Of a DNA stretch of 64,000 bases, positions 8,742 to 18,787 are shown in pieces. Numbering within the stretch: the stretch's first letter is position 1; the number at the start of each line of letters is the position of its first letter. The stretch covers positions 1-64,000 of the forward strand of contig NZ_SMMH01000019.1 in assembly GCF_004634215.1 (NCBI RefSeq), in the 5' to 3' direction. This stretch comes from Deinococcus fonticola (lineage in GTDB: Bacteria; Deinococcota; Deinococci; Deinococcales; Deinococcaceae). The translations under genes and the position numbers were made by a program. Below the pieces are notes generated by a model, which was given only the letters and a program-made list of their open reading frames with translations, made no database searches and was not told the origin of the DNA.

Positions 8742-8868
8742 TACCAACTCGGATCGAACCGTTGACAAAACGATTCAATCCGAGCGAAGCGAGAAGGAGA
8801 AAAACGGGTGCCGGGCGTGAAGTTCACTCACCGGTGAGGTTTCGGCGGGTGAACGAAACAAACGGAAC
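8740..8868 (+). repeat. Dispersed non-coding repeat, type 1 copy A
   Basis: About 130 bp, homologous in opposite orientation to 26590-26719 and 43629-43758. The left end forms a long near-palindrome: 8748-8763 against 8769-8784, with 14 of 16 positions complementary; the two exceptions become G-U pairs in an RNA read from the minus strand. Then come CCGAGC-GA-AGCGAG, GGAGAAAAACGG and, at the right, GGTGAACGAAACAAACGGAA. It directly abuts the hisIE stop, so it may be in the 3' end of that message. Confidence 0.8.
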
Positions 8869-8930
8869 CTGTATCAGCGGCCGTCTGCCTTCCTTGAACG
8901 GTGGCAGGACTTGGCCTGACGTGACCCGCG

Positions 8931-8936
8931 TATGCT
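8931..8936 (+). promoter_or_regulatory. -10 box (TATGCT) of the phosphoribosyltransferase gene
   Basis: TATGCT ends 6 nt before ATG 8943 and there is no Shine-Dalgarno sequence, consistent with a leaderless transcript beginning at the start codon. Confidence 0.5.
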
Positions 8937-8942
8937 GAGCGC

Positions 8943-9473
<531 letters not shown>

Positions 9474-9499
9474 AGAACAGCGCCACAGGGCCGGTATAA

Positions 9500-9536
9500 G
9501 CGCCGCAAGCCTACGGTTGGCTTGCGGCGCTCTTTC
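9500..9536 (+). terminator. Rho-independent terminator after the PRTase gene
   Basis: A perfect 12-bp stem GCGCCGCAAGCC/GGCTTGCGGCGC (9500-9511 with 9519-9530), a 7-nt loop and TCTTTC. Confidence 0.85.
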
Positions 9537-9656
9537 GATAGGCTTACGGAAGCCGGCGCCGTTCTTCTACAAGTCTGGACTTTACTGCGCCGATTCGAGA
9601 AGGCCATCCGAATTTTCTGCGCGTCGTCCAGAAGCTGTTTTCTTTTACTCACCACT

Positions 9657-9695
9657 GGCCCGGAAGAAGAGATAACCCTTCTCTTCTTCCGGGCC
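9657..9695. terminator. Strong hairpin between convergent genes
   Basis: GGCCCGGAAGAAGAG (9657-9671) is perfectly complementary to CTCTTCTTCCGGGCC (9681-9695), a 15-bp stem with a 9-nt loop. It lies just past the stop of the minus-strand small basic protein. Neither side has a strong T run, so it may act as a weak bidirectional terminator or a 3'-end stabiliser. Confidence 0.5.
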
Positions 9696-9699
9696 CTTC

Positions 9700-9858
9700 C
9701 TACTGATCTTCGAGTTCGCGCCTGAGTTTCTGGGCGGCGCGTTTCTCGTGTGCGGGGCGGTGGGCGGCATTCTTACGGCCGGCCAGCACCTGATGCAGGG
9801 TGCTGCGGATGGTTGGTTTCTCCGGCGTTGCCGGTTTTTTGGTCTTTTTACGGGCCAT
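9700..9858 (-). CDS. Small highly basic protein of unknown function (52 aa)
   Basis: Starts MARKKTKKPATPEKPTIRST and ends KLRRELEDQ; about a third of the residues are Lys or Arg. AGGA lies about 8 nt before the ATG. It begins 20 nt after the hydrolase stop on the same strand, so it is probably co-transcribed. The composition suggests a nucleic-acid-binding or ribosome-associated role, but no family is recognised. A longer frame covers the neighbouring gene in the wrong phase; this short form with its own ribosome binding site is the plausible gene. Confidence 0.6.
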   Translation of the reverse strand: MARKKTKKPATPEKPTIRSTLHQVLAGRKNAAHRPAHEKRAAQKLRRELEDQ

Positions 9859-9878
9859 GCGTTTTTCCTGTAGAGAAG

Positions 9879-11264
9879 TTACGGGTGCTTTGCGAGCCAC
9901 TCGGTGATCCAGCGGGCCACCTGATCGCTTTTGGCGTAAGTCATGTCGAGGTGGGCCGCGCCGGGCAGGGTGTGCAGCGTCAAGTCTTTGATGTGCCCCT
10001 CGGCGTACTGCTGGAAGTCCTGATCGGTGGTCACGCCGTTCTGCGCGGTAATGCCCAGCAGGGGCAGGGTCACGGCGGCGTTGTACAGCACCGGCAGGGT
10101 CTGTTCGTAGGGAGTGCCGGTGGTGCTGAGGCGGGCGGCCGCCACGTCCAGCGCCAGTTTTTGCGGAAAGTACCACTCGGTGGCGTCGCTGAGCGGCAGC
10201 CAGAAGCGCCGGGCGAAATCCTGCGCTTCGCTGAGGCTCTGCGCATCGCCCTGCCATCCGATGAGCTCCTCCGGGTCTTGTGGCCCCTCGATGCGCTGGC
10301 TGTCCTGGCCGCCCAGAAAGCGCGGCAGTGGGTTGGGCGTCTCGCGGACGTTGGTGGCGCGTCCGGTGGTCAGCGCCAGGAACGGCACGAAGGTGTAACG
10401 CTGCGAGATGGTGGTCATGGCAGCGGCCAGGTTGGTGGCCGGCCACTTCAGGAAGGCGCCCGGGGGCGCAGGGGCCTGCGGGTACTGCGCGGCCAGGCGG
10501 GCCTGCGCGGCGGCGCGGCTGGCCAGTTGTGGCCCATAGAAAAAGGTGTTCACGTAGGGCGCGCTGGCCAGGTTGTCGATGCCGGGAATGGGGCCGATCA
10601 TGTTGCTGGCGCCCTGCTGGTACTCCTGCGGGGTAACCGCATTGCCGCTCAGCAGGCCAGGGTAACCGTCCAGCATCACCAGGCCGCGCACGTCGTCGTA
10701 GCCGCGCTGGCCGCCAAAATCGTAGGCGGCGTACAGGCCGCTCAGGGCCGCGCCCAGCGAGTGACCGCCGATGAACACCCGGGGCGTGAGTTTCCTGGCT
10801 TCCTGCACGGCGGCGCGCCAGTCGTTCAGGGTGACGTTCAGGCCCCAGTCCTTCATGTAGGCGACCTTCTCGGCCGGCAGTACGGGCAGCCCCTCGCGCG
10901 CCAGCGTTTCCAGTTGCGCCCGTGACGCGAACCGGACGCGGTTTTGCGGTTCCAGCAGGTTGGAACGCCGGTCGACCGCCCACACCGCCACTTTCGGGTC
11001 GAGGGCCACGATCTGCCGGGCCAGCCGGTCGAAACTGCCCGCCCCGCCCAGATAGCCGGGCATCAGCAGCAGCACCGTCCCTGGGGTTTTGGAACCGTAG
11101 CGCAGGGTAATGCTGACATTCAGATTGGCGGGGGTGCCCGCGACGCTCAGGCCGGGGCGAAGGACGCGCTGCACCGGCACCCGTTGCAGGGCCGGTTCGG
11201 TGGGAGCCGCCCGGGCGAGAGTGAGAGAAGTCAACCCCAGCAGGGTCAGGGCAAGACGCTTCAT
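9879..11264 (-). CDS. Secreted alpha/beta hydrolase
   Basis: A 461-residue protein with a signal peptide at residues 1-19 (MKRLALTLLGLTSLTLARA). The alpha/beta hydrolase fold shows the oxyanion region LLLMPGYLGG (66-74), the nucleophile elbow GGHSLG (S169) and a late catalytic-His candidate in GAAHLDMTY. It is probably an esterase or lipase of the cell envelope; the substrate is unknown. ATG 11264 is chosen for the signal peptide and the upstream AGGATGG; an in-phase extension upstream is coding-poor and overlaps the mug gene end. Confidence 0.75.
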   Translation of the reverse strand: MKRLALTLLGLTSLTLARAAPTEPALQRVPVQRVLRPGLSVAGTPANLNVSITLRYGSKTPGTVLLLMPGYLGGAGSFDRLARQIVALDPKVAVWAVDRRSNLLEPQNRVRFASRAQLETLAREGLPVLPAEKVAYMKDWGLNVTLNDWRAAVQEARKLTPRVFIGGHSLGAALSGLYAAYDFGGQRGYDDVRGLVMLDGYPGLLSGNAVTPQEYQQGASNMIGPIPGIDNLASAPYVNTFFYGPQLASRAAAQARLAAQYPQAPAPPGAFLKWPATNLAAAMTTISQRYTFVPFLALTTGRATNVRETPNPLPRFLGGQDSQRIEGPQDPEELIGWQGDAQSLSEAQDFARRFWLPLSDATEWYFPQKLALDVAAARLSTTGTPYEQTLPVLYNAAVTLPLLGITAQNGVTTDQDFQQYAEGHIKDLTLHTLPGAAHLDMTYAKSDQVARWITEWLAKHP

Positions 11265-11305
11265 GCTTCCATCCTGACGGGCCGGGGCGAAAGGCGTGTT
11301 GAGGC

Positions 11306-11884
11306 TCACTTTATCTCCTGATGCTGCTGGATCTTCCGCAACTGGTGAAAGCGCCCGGCCAGGGCCTGCCACGGCCCCAGTTGAAAGTGGTTGTGCCCCA
11401 GCGGACTGGTGGAAGGCAGCACCCACACCTCGGCGCCCTCCAGCCTGAAGTCCTGCTGGCCGTAAGGCAGCTTCGCGGTGGGCTGCCCCAGCGTTTCGGA
11501 GGCGCCGCGCTTGCTGGTGAAAGCCACCAGCGCCGGGCGGTACTGAATAATCTTCTGGCGCAGTTCGTCGGGGCGCCAGGCCTCGCCCGGCAACGCGGCG
11601 TCCACGCCCGAGTGCCGCTTGGCGACATCGGTCAGGCCGATCCCGAATCCAGGCAGCAAGGGAAACTCGTGCGGCGCCAGTTGCCGGGGGGTCAGGCCCA
11701 CATCGAAAAGCGTGCGCCAGAACTTGTTCATCGGGTTGGCGTAGTACGCCCGGCGCGCCGCGCTGATCTTGCTGGGGGCCGTGCCTACCAGCACCAGCGT
11801 CAGGCCCGCTTGCAACACGTCCGGCACCAGGTATTCGCCGCCCCCCGTGAGGTCGGGCGCCCCGGAACGGCCAGCTTCAGTCAT
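11306..11884 (-). CDS. mug: G/U mismatch-specific uracil-DNA glycosylase
   Basis: A base-excision repair enzyme that removes uracil (and some modified pyrimidines) from mismatches with guanine. The 192-residue protein fits the Mug/TDG family: an N-terminal active-site strand LVLVGTAPSKISA (about residues 31-43) and a C-terminal DNA-intercalation motif LPSTSPLGHNHF. The GTAPS variant replaces the GINPG of E. coli Mug, as I recall for the Deinococcus enzyme. The ATG overlaps the end of the molybdopterin oxidoreductase gene by 8 nt, so the two are translationally coupled. Confidence 0.88.
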   Translation of the reverse strand: MTEAGRSGAPDLTGGGEYLVPDVLQAGLTLVLVGTAPSKISAARRAYYANPMNKFWRTLFDVGLTPRQLAPHEFPLLPGFGIGLTDVAKRHSGVDAALPGEAWRPDELRQKIIQYRPALVAFTSKRGASETLGQPTAKLPYGQQDFRLEGAEVWVLPSTSPLGHNHFQLGPWQALAGRFHQLRKIQQHQEIK

Positions 11885-12473
11885 CGTCGTACCGCTCTTC
11901 TTTGAAGGGATCGCCGCGCATGTGGTAGCCGTTTTCTTCCCAGAAGCCGGGACGGTCTTCCCCCATGAACTCCAGTTCGGTGAGCCATTTCGCCGACTTC
12001 CAGAAGTAAAGGTGCGGCACCACCAGGCGCAGCGGGCCGCCGTGCTCCGGGTCGAGCGGTTCGCCCTCGTACGTGTGCGCCAGCAGGTTCTCGGGGCGGG
12101 TGAAGTCGTCCAGGCTGAGGTTGGTGCTGTAGCCGCCCACGCTGCGCTGCATCACGTGCGTCGCGCTAGGATCAACCTGCACCTGGGCCATCAGGTCCGT
12201 GACGCGCACGCCGGTCCAGGTGGTGTCCAGCTTGCTCCAGTGCGTCACGCAGTGAATGTCGTAGGTCAGGGTGGTCTGCGGCAGGGCCAGCAGATCCGCC
12301 CAGGTGAATTCGCGCGGCTGCGCCAGCCCCGTGATGCGTACCACCACGTCCTGCGGCGCGTAGTGTGGCGTGGGGCCGTAGGTCAGCACCGGAAAACGCA
12401 CCGAGAGCGTCTGCCCCGGCGGAATCCGGCCATTCAGGTCGTCTTTCGGTTTCTTGAAGAATTTGCCGAGCAT
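11877..12473 (-). CDS. Molybdopterin-dependent oxidoreductase, sulfite oxidase family
   Basis: A 198-residue single Moco domain. The Mo-ligating cysteine is C75 in YDIHCVTHWSKLD, followed by the family pattern TWTGVRVTDL and GGPLRLVVPHLYFWKSAKWL. There is no signal peptide and no dimerisation domain, so it resembles the short cytosolic YuiH-like group; the substrate is unknown. The start is set at MLGKFFKKPKDD; a longer form from TTG 12527 is possible but has no start signal. A small palindrome lies just upstream of the ATG (12483-12498). It is the first gene of a pair with mug. Confidence 0.82.
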   Translation of the reverse strand: MLGKFFKKPKDDLNGRIPPGQTLSVRFPVLTYGPTPHYAPQDVVVRITGLAQPREFTWADLLALPQTTLTYDIHCVTHWSKLDTTWTGVRVTDLMAQVQVDPSATHVMQRSVGGYSTNLSLDDFTRPENLLAHTYEGEPLDPEHGGPLRLVVPHLYFWKSAKWLTELEFMGEDRPGFWEENGYHMRGDPFKEERYDDD

Positions 12474-12482
12474 AAGCGCATT

Positions 12483-12498
12483 AGGCGATAAGTCGCCT
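12483..12498. promoter_or_regulatory. Palindrome upstream of the molybdopterin oxidoreductase gene
   Basis: AGGCGA-TAAG-TCGCCT, a 6-bp perfect inverted repeat, ends 10 nt before the ATG (minus strand) and overlaps the region where the -10 should lie. It could be an operator or a 5' hairpin; nothing more can be said. Confidence 0.3.
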
Positions 12499-12575
12499 GG
12501 CGGCGCGGCGGCCAAAGCACTTTTCAAGGAAAAGGTGAAGGAGCAGGAAATAGAGCTTCCACCTCCTTCAACCGC

Positions 12576-13061
12576 TCACTCCAGCGGCAGGCTGGTGGTG
12601 TATTTCTCCTGCTTCACCACGATGGTGCTGTCAGTGTTTCTGACGCCAGGAATGGCGGCCAGCACGTCCACCAGGAAGCTCTGGTAGGCATCGAGGTTCG
12701 GCACGCATACTTTCAGCAGGTAATCGGTGTCGCCCAGGCACAGGTAGCATTCCAGCACCTCGGGCCGCGAGCGCATCTTCTCGGCGAAGTCCTCGAAGCC
12801 CTGTTTGGTCTGCTTGTCCAGCGTGACGCGCACCATGACCATCAGGTCGCGGTTCACCAGTTTCGGGTCGAGCAGCGCCACGTAACGGTGAATGATGCCT
12901 TCCTCCTCCAGCCGCCGCACGCGCCGCAGGGTGGGGGCGGGCGTCAGGCCGATCTCGTCGGCCAGGTCGGTGTTGGGAATGCGGGCGTCGCGTTGCAGGA
13001 TGGTCAGGATCTTGCGGTCGGTGGCGTCCAGGTGAACGGGGTTGGGCGGCTGCGGCATCAT
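12576..13061 (-). CDS. Lrp/AsnC family transcriptional regulator
   Basis: A 161-residue regulator. The N-terminal helix-turn-helix ([29 protein letters not shown], about residues 10-38) and C-terminal RAM ligand-binding domain (from about 65) are both complete. It is divergent from ald, so it most likely senses an amino acid (alanine is the obvious candidate) and controls alanine dehydrogenase, as AldR-type regulators do; this is inference from context. The start is the first of two adjacent ATGs; TATTCT (minus strand, 13069-13074) lies 7 nt upstream, implying a leaderless message. Confidence 0.88.
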   Translation of the reverse strand: MMPQPPNPVHLDATDRKILTILQRDARIPNTDLADEIGLTPAPTLRRVRRLEEEGIIHRYVALLDPKLVNRDLMVMVRVTLDKQTKQGFEDFAEKMRSRPEVLECYLCLGDTDYLLKVCVPNLDAYQSFLVDVLAAIPGVRNTDSTIVVKQEKYTTSLPLE

Positions 13062-13221
13062 TGCCCTCAGAATACACCGCGCCGCGCAACGATGTTGCAG
13101 ATCCCCCCTGCCATGCTGCCCCTTCAGGCAATCGGAGAGGCGTGTTCCTCTGCTAGCATTGCGCGAAAGAACAGAAAAGGCGTGGCCGAAGATCCTCAGG
13201 CGGCGCGCCCGAGGTGCACAT

Positions 13222-14328
13222 ATGAAAATCGGTCTTCCCAAGGAAATCAAAGTCAAAGAAAACCGCGTGGCCATGACGCCCGGTGGGGTCGCCACCCTGG
13301 TGCGCCGCGGGCATCAGGTCGTGGTGGAAAGAGGCGCCGGGGTGGGCAGCGGTCTGCCGGACGCCGACTACGAGCAGGCCGGGGCCACCCTGGGCAGCGC
13401 CGCCGACGCCTGGGCGCAGGACATGGTGGTGAAGGTCAAGGAACCCATCGCCAGCGAGTACCCCTACCTGCGTGACGACCTGCTGCTGTTCACCTACCTG
13501 CACCTGGCCGCCGACCGCCCGCTGACCGAAGCGCTGATGCAGTCCGGCACGACGGGCGTGGCCTACGAGACGGTGCAGCTCGACGACGGCAGCCTGCCCC
13601 TGTTAACGCCCATGAGCGAAGTGGCGGGCCGCCTGAGCGTGCAAGCTGGCGCCTACCACCTCCAGAAACCGGTGGGCGGACGCGGCGTGCTGCTGGGCGG
13701 CGTGCCCGGCGTGCAGCCCGGTCACGTGACCATCCTGGGCGGCGGTGTGGTGGGCACCAACGCCGCCAAGATGGCGATGGGCCTGGGCGCGAAAGTCACC
13801 ATTCTGGACGTGTCGCAGCGCCGCCTGGCCTACCTGGACGACGTGTTCTTCGGCAAACTGACCACCATGATGAGCAGTGAGGCCAACCTGCGCGACCTGT
13901 TGCCCGACACGGACCTGCTGATCGGCGGCGTGCTGATTCCCGGCGCGAAAGCCCCGCACCTCGTCACGCGCGACATGCTGCCGCTGATGCCCGAGGGCAG
14001 CGTTATCGTGGACGTGGCGGTGGATCAGGGCGGCTGCGTGGAAACCATTCACGCCACCACCCACACGGACCCCACCTACGTCGTGGACGGCATCGTCCAC
14101 TACGGTGTGGCGAACATGCCGGGGGCGGTGCCGCGCACCAGCACCTTCGCGCTGACCAACGCCACCTTCCCTTACGTCCTGATGCTGGCCGAGCAGGGCG
14201 CAGGCGCCCTGGAGAAAAACCAGGCGCTGCTGCTGGGCCTCAACACCTACCGCGGCAAACTCACGTACGCCGCCGTGGGCGAAGCCTTCGACCTGCCCAG
14301 CGTCGAGCCCAGAACCGCGCTGGCCTGA
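13222..14328 (+). CDS. ald: Alanine dehydrogenase
   Basis: NAD-dependent interconversion of alanine and pyruvate plus ammonia; 368 residues, usual length. Family residues are seen as R15 ([10 protein letters not shown]), K73 (VKVKEP) and H94 (TYLHLAAD). The NAD Rossmann motif is in [20 protein letters not shown] 13222 has GAGGTG upstream. It is transcribed away from the Lrp-type gene across a 160-bp shared control region and ends in a strong terminator, so it is probably monocistronic. Confidence 0.95.
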   Translation: MKIGLPKEIKVKENRVAMTPGGVATLVRRGHQVVVERGAGVGSGLPDADYEQAGATLGSAADAWAQDMVVKVKEPIASEYPYLRDDLLLFTYLHLAADRPLTEALMQSGTTGVAYETVQLDDGSLPLLTPMSEVAGRLSVQAGAYHLQKPVGGRGVLLGGVPGVQPGHVTILGGGVVGTNAAKMAMGLGAKVTILDVSQRRLAYLDDVFFGKLTTMMSSEANLRDLLPDTDLLIGGVLIPGAKAPHLVTRDMLPLMPEGSVIVDVAVDQGGCVETIHATTHTDPTYVVDGIVHYGVANMPGAVPRTSTFALTNATFPYVLMLAEQGAGALEKNQALLLGLNTYRGKLTYAAVGEAFDLPSVEPRTALA

Positions 14329-14383
14329 ACGCGCTGGCCTGCGCCACCGGACACAGCACCCAGAGGACACATCACACGGAGTG

Positions 14384-14412
14384 GGACAGCGAACAGCTGT
14401 CCTGCTTTTTTT
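14384..14412 (+). terminator. Rho-independent terminator of ald
   Basis: GGACAGC (14384-14390), loop GAACA, GCTGTCC (14396-14402), then TGCTTTTTTT. Confidence 0.9.
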
Positions 14413-14481
14413 GAGGCGTGGCAAAGGGAGGGGGCGGCCTCTCCTCTGCCCCTGACCTGTCGACCAACCTCGTCCTTTTGC

Positions 14482-14487
14482 TACTTT
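14482..14487 (+). promoter_or_regulatory. -10 box (TACTTT) of murF
   Basis: TACTTT ends 6 nt before the murF ATG at 14494; no Shine-Dalgarno is present, so a leaderless start is likely. Confidence 0.5.
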
Positions 14488-14493
14488 CCTGTC

Positions 14494-15789
14494 ATGCTTG
14501 ATCCGTTTGCTGCTCTGCCGTTCGCCGCCGCTGTTCACCCGGAGGCCCGCGCGGCGCAGCGGCTCACCTGGGATTCGCGCGGGGCCGGGCCGGACACGGC
14601 GTTCGTGGCCCTGCCGGGCGAACAGATGCACGGCAACCGCTTCGTGGAGCAGGCGCTGGCGGCGGGGGCGCCCTTCGTGCTGACCGACCTGGAGGTGCCG
14701 CGCGCCGTGCGCGTGCCGGACGCCCAGGCCGCGCTGCTGGCGTGGGCGCGCCACGAGCGGGCCAGCAATGCGCTGGTGGTGGGCATCACCGGCAGCGCTG
14801 GAAAGACCACCGCAAAAAGCTACGTGGCAGCGGCGCTGGACGCGCTGTACATGCCGGTCTACAACACCATTCCGGCCATCGCCTGCTTTCTGATCGAGGC
14901 CAGCGGCCTGGGCCGACCGCTGGTGGTGGAGATGGGCATCGACCGCCCCGGCGAGATGGCGGAACTGATGGCCCTGGTCAATCCGAACGTGGGCGTGGTC
15001 ACCTCGATCGGCCCGGCGCACCTGGAGCAACTGGGCAGCGTGGAACGCATCGCGTCCGAGAAGGGCCTGATCCTGCAGGGCCGCGAACTGGCGCTGGTGG
15101 GGCAGCAGGCCGCCGCCTGGTATCCGGACGCGCCGTCCTACGGTTTCGCGGGCGCGCACTGGGCGGGTGAAGCCCTGACCCTGACCCCAGAGGGCGCTTC
15201 GTTCCGTTACCCGCAGGGCGGGGGGAGCGGCAGTGTGGAAGTTCACCTGCCGCTGGCCGCGCGGGTGCAGGCCGAAGCGGCGGTGCTGGGGCTGGCGCTG
15301 GCCGGGTGGGCGGGGGTGCCGCTGCAGGAAGCGGCGCGGCGCCTGGCGGGTGTGAGCGTACCGGGGGGGCGTTACCGCGTGCTGCCGGGGCGCTTTACCG
15401 TGATCGACGACGCTTACAACGCTTCCCCAGTGGCGGTCAAGGCCGCGCTGGACGCCCTGCACGCCTTGCCTGGGCGGCGCATCAGCGTGCTGGGGCGCAT
15501 GCTGGAACTCGGCCCGACCGAGCGGGAATTACATGCCGAAGTGGGCGCTTACGCCCGCCAGCGGGCCGACCTGACCTTCGGGGTGGGCGAATTTGCCGCC
15601 GAACTGGGGGAGCGGGCTTACCGCAGCGTGCCGGAATTGACCGAGGCGCTGCTGGGCACCGTTCAGGACGGCGATACCGTGCTGGTGAAGGCCAGCCGCG
15701 GCATCAGCTGGACGCCGGAACGCCGCGCGGCGCAGGGCGTGGGGCTCGACACCGTGGTCGAGGCCCTGCTGGGGTATCGGGGCGACTGA
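14494..15789 (+). CDS. murF: UDP-N-acetylmuramoyl-tripeptide--D-alanyl-D-alanine ligase
   Basis: Adds the D-Ala-D-Ala dipeptide to the peptidoglycan precursor in the cytosol, ATP dependent. The 431-residue protein has the Mur ligase order: an N-terminal UDP-substrate domain, a central ATPase domain with P-loop GITGSAGKTT (97-106) and the EMGIDRPGEM segment, and a C-terminal domain with VIDDAYNASPVA. It stands alone, outside any dcw-type division cluster in this window. The ATG is preceded by TACTTT at 6 nt. Confidence 0.9.
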   Translation: MLDPFAALPFAAAVHPEARAAQRLTWDSRGAGPDTAFVALPGEQMHGNRFVEQALAAGAPFVLTDLEVPRAVRVPDAQAALLAWARHERASNALVVGITGSAGKTTAKSYVAAALDALYMPVYNTIPAIACFLIEASGLGRPLVVEMGIDRPGEMAELMALVNPNVGVVTSIGPAHLEQLGSVERIASEKGLILQGRELALVGQQAAAWYPDAPSYGFAGAHWAGEALTLTPEGASFRYPQGGGSGSVEVHLPLAARVQAEAAVLGLALAGWAGVPLQEAARRLAGVSVPGGRYRVLPGRFTVIDDAYNASPVAVKAALDALHALPGRRISVLGRMLELGPTERELHAEVGAYARQRADLTFGVGEFAAELGERAYRSVPELTEALLGTVQDGDTVLVKASRGISWTPERRAAQGVGLDTVVEALLGYRGD

Positions 15790-15854
15790 AGCCCTGGGTT
15801 GCAGCGGCGCGGCCACTCACGGCCTTCCTATGCGGGAGCGCCACAATGCGGGCT

Positions 15855-16601
15855 ATGCGCTTCACGACTGGCTCCCTGCTGACGCTGACCTTCGCCGCCC
15901 TGCTCACGGCGTGTGCGCCCCGGGCAGTTCAGCCGCCGGTGGGCAATGGGTTGCGGGCCGCCTTCAGTGACGCGGGCGTGGTGTGGGCGGAGGGCGGCCG
16001 GGCCTGCGTGGCGCGGGCGCCCTCTTTCGTGCGGGCGTGCCCGGCGGTGGGGCGGGTGGTGGACGTGAACTGGCATGCCGCTCAGGCCTGGGCGGCCAGT
16101 CCGGATCTGGGCCTGGTGGCGACCCTCGACGGTGCACCGCAGACGCTAGCAGTGGGCGCGGTGGTGGCCCTGAGTGCACAGAGCATTTACCGCGAGGACG
16201 GTTCGGCGCTGACCTACGCGGGCGCGGCGGCGGCGGGTGTGCCGGGCCGGCCCAGTCTGGCCGTCACGGGCGGCGACGGCCTGGATTACGTGCTGCTGGG
16301 GGGGCAACTGGTTCGGGTGGGCGACGGCCGGGTGCTGGATCCGCTGGCTGGCCCATTTCTGGCGCTGACACCCTCGGGCGTGCGCGTCACCTCCTCTCCG
16401 GCGGTGGACACGGCGTTCGGCAGTTACTGGTTACGGAATAGCCGGCTGGAACGGGTAGACGCTGCCGGAAAGGTGCTGGCCAGTGTGCCTCACGCGGATG
16501 GGCAGGTCGGCCTGGTGGGCTCGCTGGTGGTCACCGTCTCAAGCGGGGGACAGGTACGGGCATTCGGCACCGATCTGACGGAAGTGCCCCTGAACTATTA
16601 A
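15855..16601 (+). CDS. Predicted lipoprotein of unknown function
   Basis: A 248-residue protein with a lipoprotein signal peptide: lipobox LLTAC, lipidated Cys at C20. The remainder is rich in short beta-strand-like stretches (LVATLDGAPQTL, VLLGGQLVRVGDGRVL), suggestive of a beta-propeller, but no family is recognised. ATG 15855 is preferred over ATG 15846 because CACAAT (15842-15847) lies 7 nt before it. It follows murF by 65 nt, possibly read from its own promoter. Confidence 0.7.
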   Translation: MRFTTGSLLTLTFAALLTACAPRAVQPPVGNGLRAAFSDAGVVWAEGGRACVARAPSFVRACPAVGRVVDVNWHAAQAWAASPDLGLVATLDGAPQTLAVGAVVALSAQSIYREDGSALTYAGAAAAGVPGRPSLAVTGGDGLDYVLLGGQLVRVGDGRVLDPLAGPFLALTPSGVRVTSSPAVDTAFGSYWLRNSRLERVDAAGKVLASVPHADGQVGLVGSLVVTVSSGGQVRAFGTDLTEVPLNY

Positions 16602-16905
16602 GGAATCTTTAACTGATGCTTTGTGAGACCACATTAGAAAAATGAGAATTGCCTGATCTTGCCCTTCTGCTGCGCGTTCAACAGTAGAGGGGCTCACATT
16701 TGCGTCGGGGACGCTGCCAACGCCGTACCCGGCAGGTGTCAGAGTTCCGTAAGCAGCCGAATGATTGGATGACAGGGCAATGACTGACCCGTCCGTACCC
16801 TCACCTGCGCGCCGTCCGTTTGGCTTGACCGATTGCTCTACTCCGTCAGGCACCGTCCCCTCGAACATGAGTGAATGCTAAAATCCGCCTGATCCTGGAG
16901 GGAGA
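16602..16905. other. Intergenic region upstream of the pilus operon
   Basis: 304 bp without a convincing gene. TAAAAT at 16879-16884 is a good -10 candidate for the pil operon, 21 nt before the pilM ATG, and GGAGGGAG is its ribosome binding site. TTGACC at 16825-16830 is a possible -35-like element but at the wrong spacing. A minus-strand open frame across the region has no start signal and poor codon bias. Confidence 0.5.
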
Positions 16906-18076
<1,171 letters not shown>

Positions 18077-18084
<8 letters not shown>

Positions 18085-18787
18085 AATCAACCTTCTTCCG
18101 CAGCAATACCGCAAGCAGTCGGCTCCAGACGCCTGGAAGTACGGCTCGGTGGCCGCCGTGGCCGTGACGCTGGCCGCCATGGGCGTCATGTGGGGCCTGA
18201 CCAGCCAGAACGTGCGCCAGCTTCAGGGCCAGATCGACAGCGTGCAGGGCGACATCACGGCCCTGACGCCGCAGAAGCAGAAGTACGACGAACTGGTCAC
18301 CCAGCAGCAGAACCTGGAAAAAGTCACCAGCGTCGCACAGACCCTCAAGGGCACCAAAACCTACTGGTCGAACGACCTGGCGGTCTTCAGCCGCGAAATC
18401 CCGGCGTCTTCCGGCGTGGCCCTGACCAAACTGACCATGCGCGACAAGAAGCCCGAGGAACTGACCACCGATCAGGGGAACGGCATTTTCATCGGCAAGG
18501 CGGTGCGCCGCGAACTGGATCTGAGCGGCGCGGCCAGCAGCCAGCAGGCGGTCATCAACTTCCTGAACACCTTCGAGAACAGCCCCGGATTCGGCGTGAA
18601 TTTCCAGGGCATGCAGCGCGACGACAAGAGCGGCGCCTACACCTTCAATGCCAGGGTCGGCATCGTCGGTGACAGCCCGGCAGCTACTGCTACGCCAGCC
18701 GCCCCAGGGGCCGCACCAGGCACGGCGGCTACTGCGCCCGCACCGGCAGCTCCCGCTGCGCCGGCAGGGGGAACCAATGGCAACTAA
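18077..18787 (+). CDS. pilN: Type IV pilus assembly protein PilN
   Basis: A 236-residue bitopic protein. The cytoplasmic N-terminal motif VEINLLPQQYRKQ is the PilM-binding peptide, then one membrane helix (about residues 24-44), a coiled-coil stretch (VRQLQGQIDSVQGD...), a periplasmic ferredoxin-like domain, and an Ala/Pro-rich tail. GTG 18077 overlaps the end of pilM by 8 nt, so translation is coupled. Confidence 0.9.

Noticed and set aside
9859..10983. Long minus-strand frame upstream of and in phase with the 52-residue basic protein
   Set aside because: It overlaps the secreted hydrolase in another phase and has Arg/Pro/Gly-rich shadow composition; only the last 52 codons, after a good ribosome binding site, look real.
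16539..16868. 109-residue minus-strand open frame between the lipoprotein and pilM
   Set aside because: No ribosome binding site or TANNNT box, overlaps the lipoprotein 3' end, and no recognisable domain.
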